DNA of 64,000 nucleotides from Catellatospora sp. IY07-71 (GCF_018326265.1 NZ_AP023360.1:1975501-2039500), one strand, 5' to 3'; positions 17,922 through 28,244 are shown, numbered from the stretch's first letter. Notes: a model not told the origin generated them from the letters alone. Translations and numbers: made by a program.

Positions 17922-18416
17922 ATGCATCTTCCGGTCAATCACCGGCTGCGGCCGCAATGGCGTTTCCTGGCTGGGCTGTGCGGTGCGTACCTGCTGGTGT
18001 TCGGCATCGTCGGCGCCGTCCGCTCCGCCGGTGAGCCCTTCTTCAGCCGCGCCGACACCGACGCCCTCGGGCTCAAGACGAACCCGGCGTTCGCCTGGCT
18101 GTCCATCATCGTCGGCGCCGTCGTGCTCGGCGGTGCGTTCATCGGCCGCAACATCGACCACTGGATCAACATGATCGGCGGGGCGGTGTTCCTGCTGGCC
18201 GGCCTGTTCATGCTGCTGCTGATGCAGACCCCGGCGAACAAGCTGAACTTCGAGGTGGCCACCACCGTGGTCTCGTTCATCATCGGCACGATCCTGCTGA
18301 TCGCCGGGATGTACGGGAAGGTCGGCACCCCCGCCGAGGCCATCGCCGAGGAGGTGCTGCGGCACAGCACCCGCCCCGGGGACAAGTTCGCCGTCAAGCC
18401 CCACGCGAACAAGTAG
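17922..18416 (+). CDS. DUF4383 membrane protein, copy 2
   Basis: 164-residue paralogue of the preceding gene with the same four-helix plan (LPVNHRLRP start, GLKTNPAFAW, IGRNIDHWINM, IIGTILLIAGMYGKVG) and a longer basic C-terminal tail (RHSTRPGDKFAVKPHANK). The ATG at 17922 lies 49 bases after the first copy. The stop is nine bases from the stop of the convergent TetR gene. Confidence 0.88.
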   Translation: MHLPVNHRLRPQWRFLAGLCGAYLLVFGIVGAVRSAGEPFFSRADTDALGLKTNPAFAWLSIIVGAVVLGGAFIGRNIDHWINMIGGAVFLLAGLFMLLLMQTPANKLNFEVATTVVSFIIGTILLIAGMYGKVGTPAEAIAEEVLRHSTRPGDKFAVKPHANK

Positions 18417-18425
18417 GGCCGCGGC

Positions 18426-19103
18426 CTACTTCTTGTCCTTGCGGGTCAGCAGGGCGGGCTTGGCCTCCAGGTGGGACAGGCCGTTCCAGCACAGGTTCAC
18501 CAGGTGCGCGGCCACCGTCTCCTTGCGCGGCTTGCGCACCTCCAGCCACCAGCGGCCGGTCAGCGCCACCATGCCCACCAGCGCCTGGGAGTACAGCTCC
18601 GCGAGCTTCGGGTCGTACCCCCGCGTCTTGAACTCGGCGCCCAGGATGTGCTCCACCTGGTGCGCGACGTCGTTCAGCACCGAGGAGAAGTTGCCCGACG
18701 AGGACATCACCGGCGACTCGCGCACCAGCACGCGGAAGCCGTTGGTCTCCTCCTCGATGTAGTCCAGCAGCGCCAGCGCCGCCTGCTCCAGCAGCTCCCG
18801 CGGATGCCCCGCGGTCAGCGCGGTGGTGATCCGGGTCAGCAGCGAGGTGACCTCCCGGTCCACCACGACGGCGTACAGGCCCTCCTTGCCACCGAAGTGC
18901 TCGTACACCACAGGTTTGGAGACCTTGGCCCGCGACGCGATCTCCTCGATGGACGTCGCGTCGAACCCCCGCTCCGCGAACAGCTGGCGGCCCACCGCGA
19001 TCAGCTGCTCGCGCCGCTGGGAGAAGCTCATCCGCACCCGGGACCCGGCCTTCGGAGGCGCGGCCTGCCGGCTCGGCCTGGTCTCGCGTACGTCGTCAGC
19101 CAC
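18426..19103 (-). CDS. TetR family transcriptional regulator
   Basis: 225-residue one-component repressor. The helix-turn-helix is in TSIEEIASRAKVSKPVVYEH near residues 50-70, after an Arg/Lys-rich N-terminal arm; the rest is an alpha-helical ligand-binding domain. It lies 56 bases downstream of the desaturase on the same strand and may bind the tandem TACG-N4-CGTA dyad upstream of that gene, sensing acyl-CoA (inference by analogy with fatty-acid TetR regulators). M. tuberculosis also has a TetR gene (Rv1019) next to glmU. Start GTG at 19103 is inside a hairpin. Confidence 0.88.
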   Translation of the reverse strand: MADDVRETRPSRQAAPPKAGSRVRMSFSQRREQLIAVGRQLFAERGFDATSIEEIASRAKVSKPVVYEHFGGKEGLYAVVVDREVTSLLTRITTALTAGHPRELLEQAALALLDYIEEETNGFRVLVRESPVMSSSGNFSSVLNDVAHQVEHILGAEFKTRGYDPKLAELYSQALVGMVALTGRWWLEVRKPRKETVAAHLVNLCWNGLSHLEAKPALLTRKDKK

Positions 19104-19134
19104 GCCCCCATCCTGCCAGGAGGACGGGGGCGTG
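19101..19134 (-). other. Hairpin covering the TetR start codon
   Basis: Nine-base perfect arms (19101-19109 and 19126-19134) include the GTG start of the TetR gene. It could end desaturase transcripts or mask the TetR start when both are co-transcribed. Confidence 0.5.
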
Positions 19135-19159
19135 GCCGGACTGCCGTTGGTGTCGACCG

Positions 19160-20149
19160 TCACCGGGCCAGCTTGGGCTGGGCGTCGCGGTCGATCATCT
19201 TGGCCTTGACCCGCTCCACCTTCGGCCACTTCACATTGGTGGCCCAGCCGAACTTCTCGAACAGCCAGATCACCCGGGCCGAGATGTCGATCTGGCCGCG
19301 CAGCACGCCGTGCCGGGCACAGGTCGGGTCCGAGTGGTGCAGGTTGTGCCAGCTCTCGCCGAACGACAGGATCGCCAGCGGCCAGAAGTTCGACGCCTTG
19401 TCGCCCTCGCGCATCTCGAACGGGCGCTCGCCGTACACGTGGCAGACCGAGTTGATGGCCCAGGTGACGTGGTGCAGCAGGCCGATGCGGATCAGGCCGG
19501 CCCAGAAGAACGCGGTCAGCGCGCCCTGCCACGACCAGGTCACCAGGCCGCCGACGACGGCCGGGGCGAACGCGGTGGTCAGCGACAGCAGGCCGAACAG
19601 CTTGTCGACCTTCTGGATGTCCTTGTCGGCGAGCAGGTCCGGCGCGAAGCGGGCCCGGTTGGACAGCTCACGGGCGAACAGCCAGCCGACGTGGGCGTGG
19701 AACATGCCCTTGGTCAGGCCCTTGAGGGAGTTGCCGAAGCGCCACGGCGAGTGCGGGTCGTCCTCGAGGTCGGAGTACTGGTGGTGGCGGCGGTGGTCGG
19801 CGACCCACTGGGTCGGCGAGCCCTGCACGGCCATCGCGCCCGCGACCGCCAGCGTCACCCGCAGCCAGCGGGTGGCCTTGAACGAGCTGTGGGTCAGGTA
19901 GCGGTGGTAGCCGACCGTGATGCCCAGCCCCGTCACCACGTACATCACCGCGAAGATCGCTACGTCGGTGCCGCTCAGCCAGCCGCCCCAGGCGACCGGG
20001 ATCACCGCGAACAGTGCCAGGAACGGCAGGGTCACGAACGCCCAGAGCCCGATCAGGGTGCCCTTGGACTGCTGCCCCTCGGTCAGCGGCTTCTGTGCCC
20101 GCTGTGCGGCCGCGGTGCCGGTGGGCGTGTCGATGGCAGTGGTGGTCAT
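19160..20149 (-). CDS. Acyl-CoA desaturase (membrane fatty-acid desaturase)
   Basis: 329-residue di-iron membrane desaturase, probably delta-9, inserting a double bond in acyl-CoA. The three histidine boxes are HRYLTH (82-87), HRRHH (119-123) and HNLHH (268-272), separated by two pairs of hydrophobic helices as in DesA3/stearoyl-CoA desaturases. It would need an electron donor, which is not adjacent. ATG start at 20149. A tandem dyad 45-71 bases upstream suggests repression, most simply by the TetR protein encoded just downstream. Confidence 0.93.
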   Translation of the reverse strand: MTTTAIDTPTGTAAAQRAQKPLTEGQQSKGTLIGLWAFVTLPFLALFAVIPVAWGGWLSGTDVAIFAVMYVVTGLGITVGYHRYLTHSSFKATRWLRVTLAVAGAMAVQGSPTQWVADHRRHHQYSDLEDDPHSPWRFGNSLKGLTKGMFHAHVGWLFARELSNRARFAPDLLADKDIQKVDKLFGLLSLTTAFAPAVVGGLVTWSWQGALTAFFWAGLIRIGLLHHVTWAINSVCHVYGERPFEMREGDKASNFWPLAILSFGESWHNLHHSDPTCARHGVLRGQIDISARVIWLFEKFGWATNVKWPKVERVKAKMIDRDAQPKLAR

Positions 20150-20193
20150 GGCACCTCGCTGGAGCTGGGGCGGAAAGTCTGAATCGGGCTACC

Positions 20194-20220
20194 TACGTCA
20201 CCGTAACCTACGCAACCGTA
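20194..20220 (-). promoter_or_regulatory. Tandem TACG-N4-CGTA dyads upstream of desaturase
   Basis: Two 12-base palindromes of form TACG-N4-CGTA at 20194-20205 and 20209-20220, centres 15 bases apart, upstream of the desaturase ATG at 20149. The form and spacing suit a TetR dimer pair. Binding is inferred only. Confidence 0.6.
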
Positions 20221-20322
20221 GTTTGACAGGGGGCAGGCCCCCCGGAATTTGCTGCGGCAGTCCCTACGCCGCTGGGAGGGGATGGCCCCGGGAGTGTCGT
20301 ACATGCGTTCTAGCGTGACCGC

Positions 20323-21033
20323 GTGGCGAAACCGGAACTACGCGCACAGGCAGTACAGCTACGCCAGGCGGGGTGCTCGGTGCCGGACATCGCATCGAGG
20401 CTCGGCGTCGCCCGTTCCACCGCCTTTCAGTGGGTGCGTCACATACCGCTCGACTCTGATGCCGAGGCGGCCGAGCGCCGCCGCGCACATTCGCGCGCCA
20501 TGACCGACGCGCGCTGGGGTGCGCATCGTGCGCAGACCGCGCAGCGCAGGCAGCTTGCGCGGGATGCCGGGCAGGCGGTCGTCGGGGAGTTGACCGAGCA
20601 GCATCTTGCTTTGATCGGTGCGGTGATCTTCTGGTGTGAGGGGACCAAGGAGAAGCCCTGGCGGGCCAACGACGGCCGCGTGACGATCATCAACACGGAC
20701 CCTCGCCTGTTGCGGATCTTCGTCCGCTTCCTGGAGTCGGTCGGAGTCAGCCGCCGCGAACTCACCTACCGAGTGAGCATCCACGAGACCGCCGATCCGG
20801 ACGAGGCAGCGCGCTGGTGGGCGGCCGAGCTCGACGTGCCGCTCGAATGCTTCCGGAGAGCGACCATGAAGCGGCACCGTCCCAGCAGCTCACGACACAA
20901 CCAGGGAAGCGGATACCACCGTTGCCTCGTGGTGACCGCACGACGCAGGCGCGAACTCTACTGGCGGATCGAGGCGATCATCGACGAACTCGACCGCCGA
21001 ACCGGTGCGGCATCCGCGGGCGAACCACGATAA
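20323..21033 (+). CDS. Helix-turn-helix protein with LAGLIDADG-like C-terminal part
   Basis: 236 residues. The N-terminal 40 residues form a resolvase-like helix-turn-helix (AQAVQLRQAGCSVPDIASRLGVARSTAFQWVR). After a basic linker, residues 90-225 contain LIGAVIFWCEGTKEKP, then INTDPRLLRIFVRFLESVGV and a second basic block (RATMKRHRPSSSRHN), an order that recalls a single LAGLIDADG endonuclease unit: acidic helix end, substrate strands, then helix. That is inference from pattern, not a firm family match. GC content at third positions seems lower than in its neighbours, and it sits directly before tRNA-Gln, which hints at acquisition. GTG start at 20323. Confidence 0.6.
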   Translation: MAKPELRAQAVQLRQAGCSVPDIASRLGVARSTAFQWVRHIPLDSDAEAAERRRAHSRAMTDARWGAHRAQTAQRRQLARDAGQAVVGELTEQHLALIGAVIFWCEGTKEKPWRANDGRVTIINTDPRLLRIFVRFLESVGVSRRELTYRVSIHETADPDEAARWWAAELDVPLECFRRATMKRHRPSSSRHNQGSGYHRCLVVTARRRRELYWRIEAIIDELDRRTGAASAGEPR

Positions 21034-21047
21034 GCTTTGGCGCCGGA

Positions 21048-21119
21048 TGGGGCGTGGAGTAATGGCAGCTCACCAGACTTTGAATCTGGAAGGTCCTGGT
21101 TCGAATCCAGGCGCCCCAG
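21048..21119 (+). tRNA. tRNA-Gln (anticodon TTG)
   Basis: A 72-base cloverleaf with acceptor stem TGGGGCG/CGCCCCA, an anticodon stem CCAGA/TCTGG with loop CTTTGAA (anticodon TTG, reads CAA and CAG), and a T arm with TTCGAAT. The U1-A72 pair is typical of bacterial tRNA-Gln. CCA is not encoded. A TAAGCT box at 21031-21036, overlapping the stop of the gene before, may be its -10. glmU follows 34 bases later. Confidence 0.94.
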
Positions 21120-21153
21120 CTAGCACAGTTCCCGGATGGAAGACAGGCGGCTC

Positions 21154-22587
21154 GTGACTCGTACGGTGATCGTCCTCGCGGCCGGCGAGGGTAAGCGGAT
21201 GAAGTCGGACCTGCCGAAGATGCTGCACCCGCTGCTCGGCCGCTCGCTGGTGGGTCACGTGCTCGCCGCCGCCGCGCCGCTGGGCGCGGAGCGCACCCTC
21301 GCCGTCGTCGGCAACCGGGCCGACCAGGTCACCGCGCACCTGGCCGAGATCGCGCCGGAGGTGTCGACCGCGCTGCAGGCGCAGCAGAACGGCACCGGCC
21401 ACGCGGTGCGCATCGCGCTGGAGGCGCTGGGCGACGTCACAGGCACCGTGGTCGTGCTGAACGGCGACGTGCCGCTGCTGCGCCCGGAGACCCTGCAGGC
21501 CCTGGTGGAGGCGCACGAGAACGCGAGCGCCGCCGCCACCGTGCTGGGTGCCGAGGTGCCGAACCCGACCGGCCTGGGCCGGCTGGTCCGGGACGCGGGC
21601 GGCGGCCTGGCCCGCATCGTGGAGGAGCGCGACGCGACGCCGGAGCAGCGGGCGATCCGCGAGATCAACGCGGGCATCTACGCGTTCGACGCGGCGGCGC
21701 TGCGGGCCGCGCTGGCCAAGCTGACCACGGACAACGACCAGGGCGAGGAGTACCTCACCGACGTCTTCGGGCTGTTCGTGGCGGAGGGTTCGCCGGTGCG
21801 GGTGCACCTGGCAGCCGACGCCGTGGAGACGCTGGGCTGCAACGACCGGGCCGAGCTGGCGTCGCTGCGGGCGCTGCTGCGCGACCGGATCAACCTGGAC
21901 CTGATGCGCTCCGGCGTGACCATCATCGACCCGGCGACGACCTGGGTCGACGTGACGGCGACCGTCGAGCGCGACGCGCTGCTGGAGCCGAACGTGCAGC
22001 TGCGGGGGGCCAGCTCGGTCGCCTCCGGCGCGGTGGTCGGCCCGGACGTGACGCTGATCGACACCAGCGTGGGCGAGCAGGCCCAGGTGGTACGCGCGCA
22101 CGCGGTGCAGGCCGAGATCGGCCCGAACGTGTCCGTGGGCCCGTACGCGTACCTGCGGCCGGGGGCGCGCATCGCGCGCAAGGGCAAGGTCGGCACGTTC
22201 GTGGAGATCAAGAACGCGTCGCTGGGCGAGGGGACCAAGGTCCCGCACCTGACCTACGTCGGCGACGCGACGATCGGCGAGCACACCAACATCGGCGCGG
22301 GCAACCTGTTCGCGAACTACAGCGGCACCACCAAGAGCCACACCACGATCGGCTCGCACGTGAAGACGAGCTGCGACACGACGTTCGTGGCGCCGGTGAC
22401 GATCGGCGACGGCGCGTACACCGCGGCCGGCTCGGTGATCGGCAAGGACGTGCCGCCGGGCGCGCTGGCGGTGGCGCGGGCGCACCAGCGCAACATCGAG
22501 GGCTGGGTGCAGCGCACGCGGGGCGGTACGGCGTCGGCGGAGGCGGCCGAGCGGGCTCTGAAGGAGCAGGCGGGCGAGGAGGGCTGA
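21154..22587 (+). CDS. glmU: Bifunctional UDP-GlcNAc pyrophosphorylase/GlcN-1-P acetyltransferase
   Basis: 477-residue cytoplasmic enzyme for the last two steps to UDP-GlcNAc. The N-terminal uridylyltransferase has VIVLAAGEGKRMKSDLPK and the NGDVPLL metal site; the C-terminal left-handed beta helix has hexapeptide repeats and the acetyltransferase residues in YLRPGARIARKGKVG and NYSGTTKSHTTIG. The GTG at 21154 puts the conserved TVIVLAAG near the start as in homologues; an ATG at 21136 would add six residues. It lies 34 bases after tRNA-Gln and might be transcribed with it. Confidence 0.95.
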   Translation: MTRTVIVLAAGEGKRMKSDLPKMLHPLLGRSLVGHVLAAAAPLGAERTLAVVGNRADQVTAHLAEIAPEVSTALQAQQNGTGHAVRIALEALGDVTGTVVVLNGDVPLLRPETLQALVEAHENASAAATVLGAEVPNPTGLGRLVRDAGGGLARIVEERDATPEQRAIREINAGIYAFDAAALRAALAKLTTDNDQGEEYLTDVFGLFVAEGSPVRVHLAADAVETLGCNDRAELASLRALLRDRINLDLMRSGVTIIDPATTWVDVTATVERDALLEPNVQLRGASSVASGAVVGPDVTLIDTSVGEQAQVVRAHAVQAEIGPNVSVGPYAYLRPGARIARKGKVGTFVEIKNASLGEGTKVPHLTYVGDATIGEHTNIGAGNLFANYSGTTKSHTTIGSHVKTSCDTTFVAPVTIGDGAYTAAGSVIGKDVPPGALAVARAHQRNIEGWVQRTRGGTASAEAAERALKEQAGEEG

Positions 22588-22603
22588 GCGCCCTGCTCGG
22601 GAT

Positions 22604-22634
22604 GACCGGCGCGTGCGGTGACGCCGCGCCGGTC
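22604..22634. terminator. Two-way terminator between glmU and LuxR-type gene
   Basis: Perfect 10-bp arms (22604-22613 and 22625-22634) with an 11-base loop, four bases before the stop of the convergent gene. Confidence 0.7.
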
Positions 22635-22638
22635 GGCG

Positions 22639-22878
22639 TCAGTGACGCTCGACCGGGTTGCCGTCCTCGTCGAGCCAGCCGCGCTTGGCGGCCTCGGCCC
22701 CGAGGGAGAACTGGTTCTTCGCGCCGGTCTGCTGCTTGAGCGAGGCGATGTGGTCGTGCACCGCGCGCTCGCTCAGGAACACCAGCTTGGTGATGGTCTG
22801 CACGGTGAAGCCGGCGGCGAGCAGCAGCAGGATCCGGCGCTGGATCAGCGTCGGCTCCCCGGACTGTTCCCGACCCAT
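22639..22878 (-). CDS. Orphan LuxR-type helix-turn-helix protein, 79 residues
   Basis: A very small DNA-binding protein made almost only of a GerE/LuxR domain: LIQRRILLLLAAGFTVQTIT, then SERAVHDHIASLKQQTGAKN. There is no receiver or ligand domain. The C-terminal tail (KRGWLDEDGNPVERH) is polar. The ATG at 22878 is chosen because AAAGGCG lies nearby upstream and upstream codons encode nothing domain-like. Such stand-alone LuxR domains can be partners or antagonists of larger regulators; its target is unknown. It is divergent from prs (227 bases), which it might control. Confidence 0.75.
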   Translation of the reverse strand: MGREQSGEPTLIQRRILLLLAAGFTVQTITKLVFLSERAVHDHIASLKQQTGAKNQFSLGAEAAKRGWLDEDGNPVERH

Positions 22879-23105
22879 CGGGCTTCGCCTTTCTGTACGG
22901 ACAGTTGTGCTTAACGAAGGTAGCGCCACCCGTCCGAGGCGGGCAAGGCACCCTCGTGTCACCTGCGTGAACTCCCGGGCAAGCGGTGTGTCCGTGATCT
23001 GTCGCACCCACGAACGGCCTTGGTGGCTGGTTCGCGAACCGCCGGGAGAGGATGAAGCGAAAAGGTGATACTGACCGCAGACCATCGTGAAGGGGCGGCA
23101 AGCCG

Positions 23106-24086
23106 ATGGGCAGCATCGTCACGGAGAACCGCAAGAACCTGATGCTCTTCTCTGGCCGGGCCTACCCCGAGCTGGCGAGGGAGATCGGCGAGGTGCTCGG
23201 CGTGGGGGTGACCCCGACGACGGCATACGACTTCGCCAGCGGTGAGACGTTCGTCCGTTACAAGGAGTCCGTCCGCGGCTCGGACGCCTTCATCGTCCAG
23301 TCCATGACCCAGCCGGTGAACAACTGGATCATGGAGACGCTGCTCATGATCGACGCGGCGAAGCGGGGTTCGGCCAAGCGCATCACCGTGGTGCTGCCGT
23401 TCTACCCGTACGCCCGCCAGGACAAGAAGCACCGCGGCCGGGAGCCCATCTCCGCCCGCCTGGTCGCCGACCTGCTCAAGACGGCGGGCGCCAACCGCAT
23501 CCTCACCGTCGACCTGCACACCGCGCAGATCCAGGGCTTCTTCGACGGGCCGGTGGACCACCTGTTCGCGATGGACGTGCTGGCCGACTACGTGCAGGCC
23601 AACTACGGCCACCGCGAGCTGACCGTGGTGTCGCCCGACTCGGGCCGGGTGCGCGTCGGTGAGCGCTGGACGGACCGGCTGGGCGGCTGCCCGCTGGCCT
23701 TCATCCACAAGACCCGCGACCCGCTCAAGCCCAACCAGGTGGTGGCCAACCGGGTCATCGGCGAGGTGGCCGGCCGCACCTGCATCCTGGTCGACGACAT
23801 GATCGACACGGCGGGCACCATCTGCAAGGCCGCCGACATCCTGTTCGACAACGGCGCCGCCGACGTCATCGTGACGACCACCCACGCGGTGCACTCCGAC
23901 CCGGCCACCGAGCGCCTGAAGAACAGCCGGATCAGCGAGGTCATCGTCACCAACACCCTCCCGCTGGGCACCGAGAAGACGTTCGACAAGCTCACCGTGC
24001 TCTCGATCGCCCCGCTGCTGGCCCGCGCCATCCGCGAGGTCTTCGACGACGGCTCCGTGACCACCCTCTTCGGCGGCCTCAGCTGA
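23106..24086 (+). CDS. prs: Ribose-phosphate pyrophosphokinase
   Basis: 326-residue PRPP synthetase; it transfers pyrophosphate from ATP to ribose 5-phosphate to make PRPP for nucleotides, His, Trp and the decaprenyl-phosphoribose route. Motifs visible: the ATP-site loop in PFYPYARQDKKHRGREPISA, the metal site TVDLHTAQIQGFF and the PRPP loop VDDMIDTAGT. ATG at 23106. The glmU-prs-rplY-pth order is conserved in actinobacteria. Confidence 0.96.
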   Translation: MGSIVTENRKNLMLFSGRAYPELAREIGEVLGVGVTPTTAYDFASGETFVRYKESVRGSDAFIVQSMTQPVNNWIMETLLMIDAAKRGSAKRITVVLPFYPYARQDKKHRGREPISARLVADLLKTAGANRILTVDLHTAQIQGFFDGPVDHLFAMDVLADYVQANYGHRELTVVSPDSGRVRVGERWTDRLGGCPLAFIHKTRDPLKPNQVVANRVIGEVAGRTCILVDDMIDTAGTICKAADILFDNGAADVIVTTTHAVHSDPATERLKNSRISEVIVTNTLPLGTEKTFDKLTVLSIAPLLARAIREVFDDGSVTTLFGGLS

Positions 24087-24100
24087 CCCTGGCGGCGCAC

Positions 24101-24136
24101 CCCCTTCCGGCCACGGCGCACCGCGACCGGAAGGGG
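24101..24136 (+). terminator. Terminator after prs
   Basis: Perfect 10-bp arms (24101-24110 and 24127-24136), 16-base loop, 14 bases after the prs stop. No T tract follows. Confidence 0.65.
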
Positions 24137-24325
24137 TGACATCGGCCGCCCCGCCGGGGATGACCCAAAGTGATCGGGTAAGCTTTCGTGGTTGCCACGG
24201 CGAGGGTGCCCTGCGGGTCGTAACTACCTGTTGATGGCGCCGTGATCGACGCGGTGCTCCGGGTCTTCCCGCGCGCCCTCGTTCGCTCGGCCTGACAAGA
24301 GACCCGTTGAGCAGGAGAAGTAGTC

Positions 24326-24964
24326 GTGTCTGAGGTAAAGATCAGCGCCGAGCCGCGTACCGAGTTCGGCAAGGGCGGCGCTCGCCGCACCCGTCGTCTG
24401 GGCCTCGTGCCCGCCGTCATCTACGGCCACGGTGAGGCCCCGCGCCACATCGCCGTCCCGGCCCGTGAGTTCGCCGCCGCGATCCGCCACGGCGGCATCA
24501 ACACCGTCTTCGAGCTGGTCTCGCCCGACGGCACCAAGACCCTGGCGCTGCCGAAGGCCATCCAGCGCGACCCGCTGAAGGACACCTACGAGCACATCGA
24601 CCTGGTGATCGTGAAGCGCGGCGAGCAGGTCACCGTCGAGGTGCCGGTGCACCTGGTCGGTGAGGCCGCCAAGGGCACCCTGGTGATGACCGAGCACGAC
24701 AAGATCGCGATCAGCGCCGAGGCGCTGCACCTGCCGGAGTTCGTCGAGGCCTCGATCGAGGGCCTGGAGGCCGGCTCGCACGTCACCGCCGGTGACGTCA
24801 AGCTGCCGCGCGGTGCCCAGCTGGTCGCCGACGCCGAGACCATCGTCGCCGTGGTGAGCCTGGCCCCGACCGCCGAGCAGCTCGAGGGCGAGGCCGCCGA
24901 GGCGCCCGAGGCCGCCGAGGCCGAGGCCGAGGAGGCCGCCGAGACCGTGGCCGCCGAGGCCTGA
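24326..24964 (+). CDS. rplY: 50S ribosomal protein L25/general stress protein Ctc
   Basis: 212-residue two-domain L25 (Ctc type) that binds 5S rRNA. The N-terminal domain begins ISAEPRTEFGKGGARRTRR and the TL5/CTC domain follows from about residue 95. The last 28 residues are an Ala/Glu-rich acidic tail, common in actinobacterial Ctc. The start is GTG at 24326 with AGGAG about nine bases upstream. A 239-base leader separates it from prs; a TAAGCT at 24179-24184 may belong to its promoter. Confidence 0.95.
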   Translation: MSEVKISAEPRTEFGKGGARRTRRLGLVPAVIYGHGEAPRHIAVPAREFAAAIRHGGINTVFELVSPDGTKTLALPKAIQRDPLKDTYEHIDLVIVKRGEQVTVEVPVHLVGEAAKGTLVMTEHDKIAISAEALHLPEFVEASIEGLEAGSHVTAGDVKLPRGAQLVADAETIVAVVSLAPTAEQLEGEAAEAPEAAEAEAEEAAETVAAEA

Positions 24965-24982
24965 TCTCGTTTCAGCTCCGTC

Positions 24983-25023
24983 CGTGGCGTCCGTCATGCT
25001 GTAACGGCATGACGGACGCCACG
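24983..25023 (+). terminator. Perfect 17-bp hairpin between rplY and pth
   Basis: Arms 24983-24999 and 25007-25023 pair perfectly around a 7-base loop. There is no T tract. It lies 18 bases after rplY and 23 bases before pth, so it probably lowers read-through into pth. Confidence 0.75.
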
Positions 25024-25046
25024 CGCGTATGTGGGGAGAAGTGGGC

Positions 25047-25640
25047 ATGGAGCAGGCAGCGCCCTGGCTGATCGTGGGCCTGGGCAATCCGGGGCCGCAG
25101 TACGCCGGGAACCGGCACAACGTCGGGTTCCACATCGCCGACCTGCTGGCCGAGCGCACCGGCGGCAAGTTCGGGCGGCACCGTAAGGCGGTGGCCGACG
25201 TGGCCGAGGCGCGGCTGGGCTACGGCGCGGACGCCCCGCGGCTGGTGCTGGTGAAGCCGCTGACCTACATGAACCTGTCCGGCGGTCCCGCTGCCGCGCT
25301 GAGCCAGTTCTACAAGGTGCCGGTCGAGCAGATCATCGCGGTGCACGACGAGCTGGACATCCCGTACGGGCAGCTGCGGCTGAAGGTGGGCGGGGGCGAG
25401 GGCGGCCACAACGGGCTGCGCTCGATGAGCAAGTCGCTGTCCACGAAGGAGTATCTGCGGGTGCGCTTCGGCGTGGGCCGCCCGCCGGGCCGGCAGGACC
25501 CGGCCGACTTCGTGCTGTCGGACTTCTCCAGCGTGGAGCGCAAGGAGCTGGAGTTCCTGGTGGACCGGGCCGCGGACGCCGTGGAGGCGATCGTGAAGGT
25601 CGGCCTGGCCGCCGCGCAGCAGACCTACCACACTGCCTGA
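25047..25640 (+). CDS. pth: Peptidyl-tRNA hydrolase
   Basis: 197-residue enzyme that frees tRNA from dropped-off peptidyl-tRNA. Family motifs: [20 protein letters not shown] (with the catalytic His in NRHNVGF), [19 protein letters not shown] and [12 protein letters not shown]. The ATG at 25047 has GGGGAGAAG upstream at good spacing; the GTG/ATG further up (25029) would overlap that site. Confidence 0.96.
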   Translation: MEQAAPWLIVGLGNPGPQYAGNRHNVGFHIADLLAERTGGKFGRHRKAVADVAEARLGYGADAPRLVLVKPLTYMNLSGGPAAALSQFYKVPVEQIIAVHDELDIPYGQLRLKVGGGEGGHNGLRSMSKSLSTKEYLRVRFGVGRPPGRQDPADFVLSDFSSVERKELEFLVDRAADAVEAIVKVGLAAAQQTYHTA

Positions 25641-25760
25641 TCCCGACAGATCTCCCGCCGTCACATTTGCCCCAATCCCGCGTTGTACCGGCAGGCGCAC
25701 CTGCTCCGGCCCTCTAAGCAGGCCGGATTCGGTGCGCCGCGTCGGTGACGGGGGGCATTC

Positions 25761-27403
<1,643 letters not shown>

Positions 27404-27404
<1 letters not shown>

Positions 27405-28183
27405 TGCCCCCGGTGGAAGACGGCGCCTTCGCCGTATGGCTGGCCCGACAGGCCGGCGACCTGCTGCTCACCCTGCGTGACGAGATCGGGTTCGACGACC
27501 CGGCCGGTCTGCGCCATGCCGGTGACAAGCGCTCGCACGATCTGATCATGACCGAACTCGCCCGCTGGCGGCCCGCCGACGCGGTGCTGAGCGAAGAAGG
27601 CGTGGACGACCCCGCCCGGCTCACCGCCAACCGGCTGTGGATCATCGACCCGCTCGACGGCACCCGCGAGTTCGGGGAGCAGGGCCGCGCCGACTGGGCC
27701 GTGCACGTCGCCCTGTGGCGGCGCACCGGCGAGCACGACGGCGAGCTGGTGGCCGGTGCCGTGGGACTGCCCGCGCAGCAGCGGGTGCTCGGCAGCGAGC
27801 CCGCTCCGGCGTACCCCCCGTTGTCTCCGGAGGCGGCCGCGGGCGGGGCGATCCGCATCGCGACCAGCCGCACCCGGCCCCCGGCCTTCCTGGCCGCGGT
27901 CGCCGAGCAGGTCGGTGCCGAGCTGGTGCCGATGGGCTCGGCCGGCGCGAAGATCGCCGCCGTGGTGACGGGTGAGGTCGACGCGTACATCCACGCCGGC
28001 GGCCAGTACGAGTGGGACTCGGCGGCGCCGGTGGCGGTCGCCGCCGCGGCCGGCCTGCACACCTCCCGGGTCGACGGCGCCCGGCTGCGTTACAACCAGG
28101 CGAACGCGAGCCTGCCCGACCTTTTGGTGTGCCGCCGCGATCTGGCCGCTGACCTGCTGTCGGCCTTGTCACAGCATCGTTGA
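27404..28183 (+). CDS. cysQ: 3'(2'),5'-bisphosphate nucleotidase CysQ
   Basis: 259-residue member of the lithium-sensitive inositol-phosphatase superfamily. CysQ removes the 3' phosphate from PAP (and PAPS), clearing the by-product of sulfate assimilation and sulfation. Metal-site motifs: LSEEG, DPLDGTREFGEQG and YEWDSAAPVAVAAAAGL. The ATG at 27404 overlaps the stop of the glycosyltransferase by one base (TGATG), so translation is likely coupled. It lies 61 bases upstream of cysDN. An inositol monophosphatase role is possible but the context favours CysQ. Confidence 0.9.
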
Positions 28184-28244
28184 TCCACGCGCGCCGCGGC
28201 GTGTAGGGTTAATTCCCGAGTAAAGCACTAGGAAAGGTCTGGAT

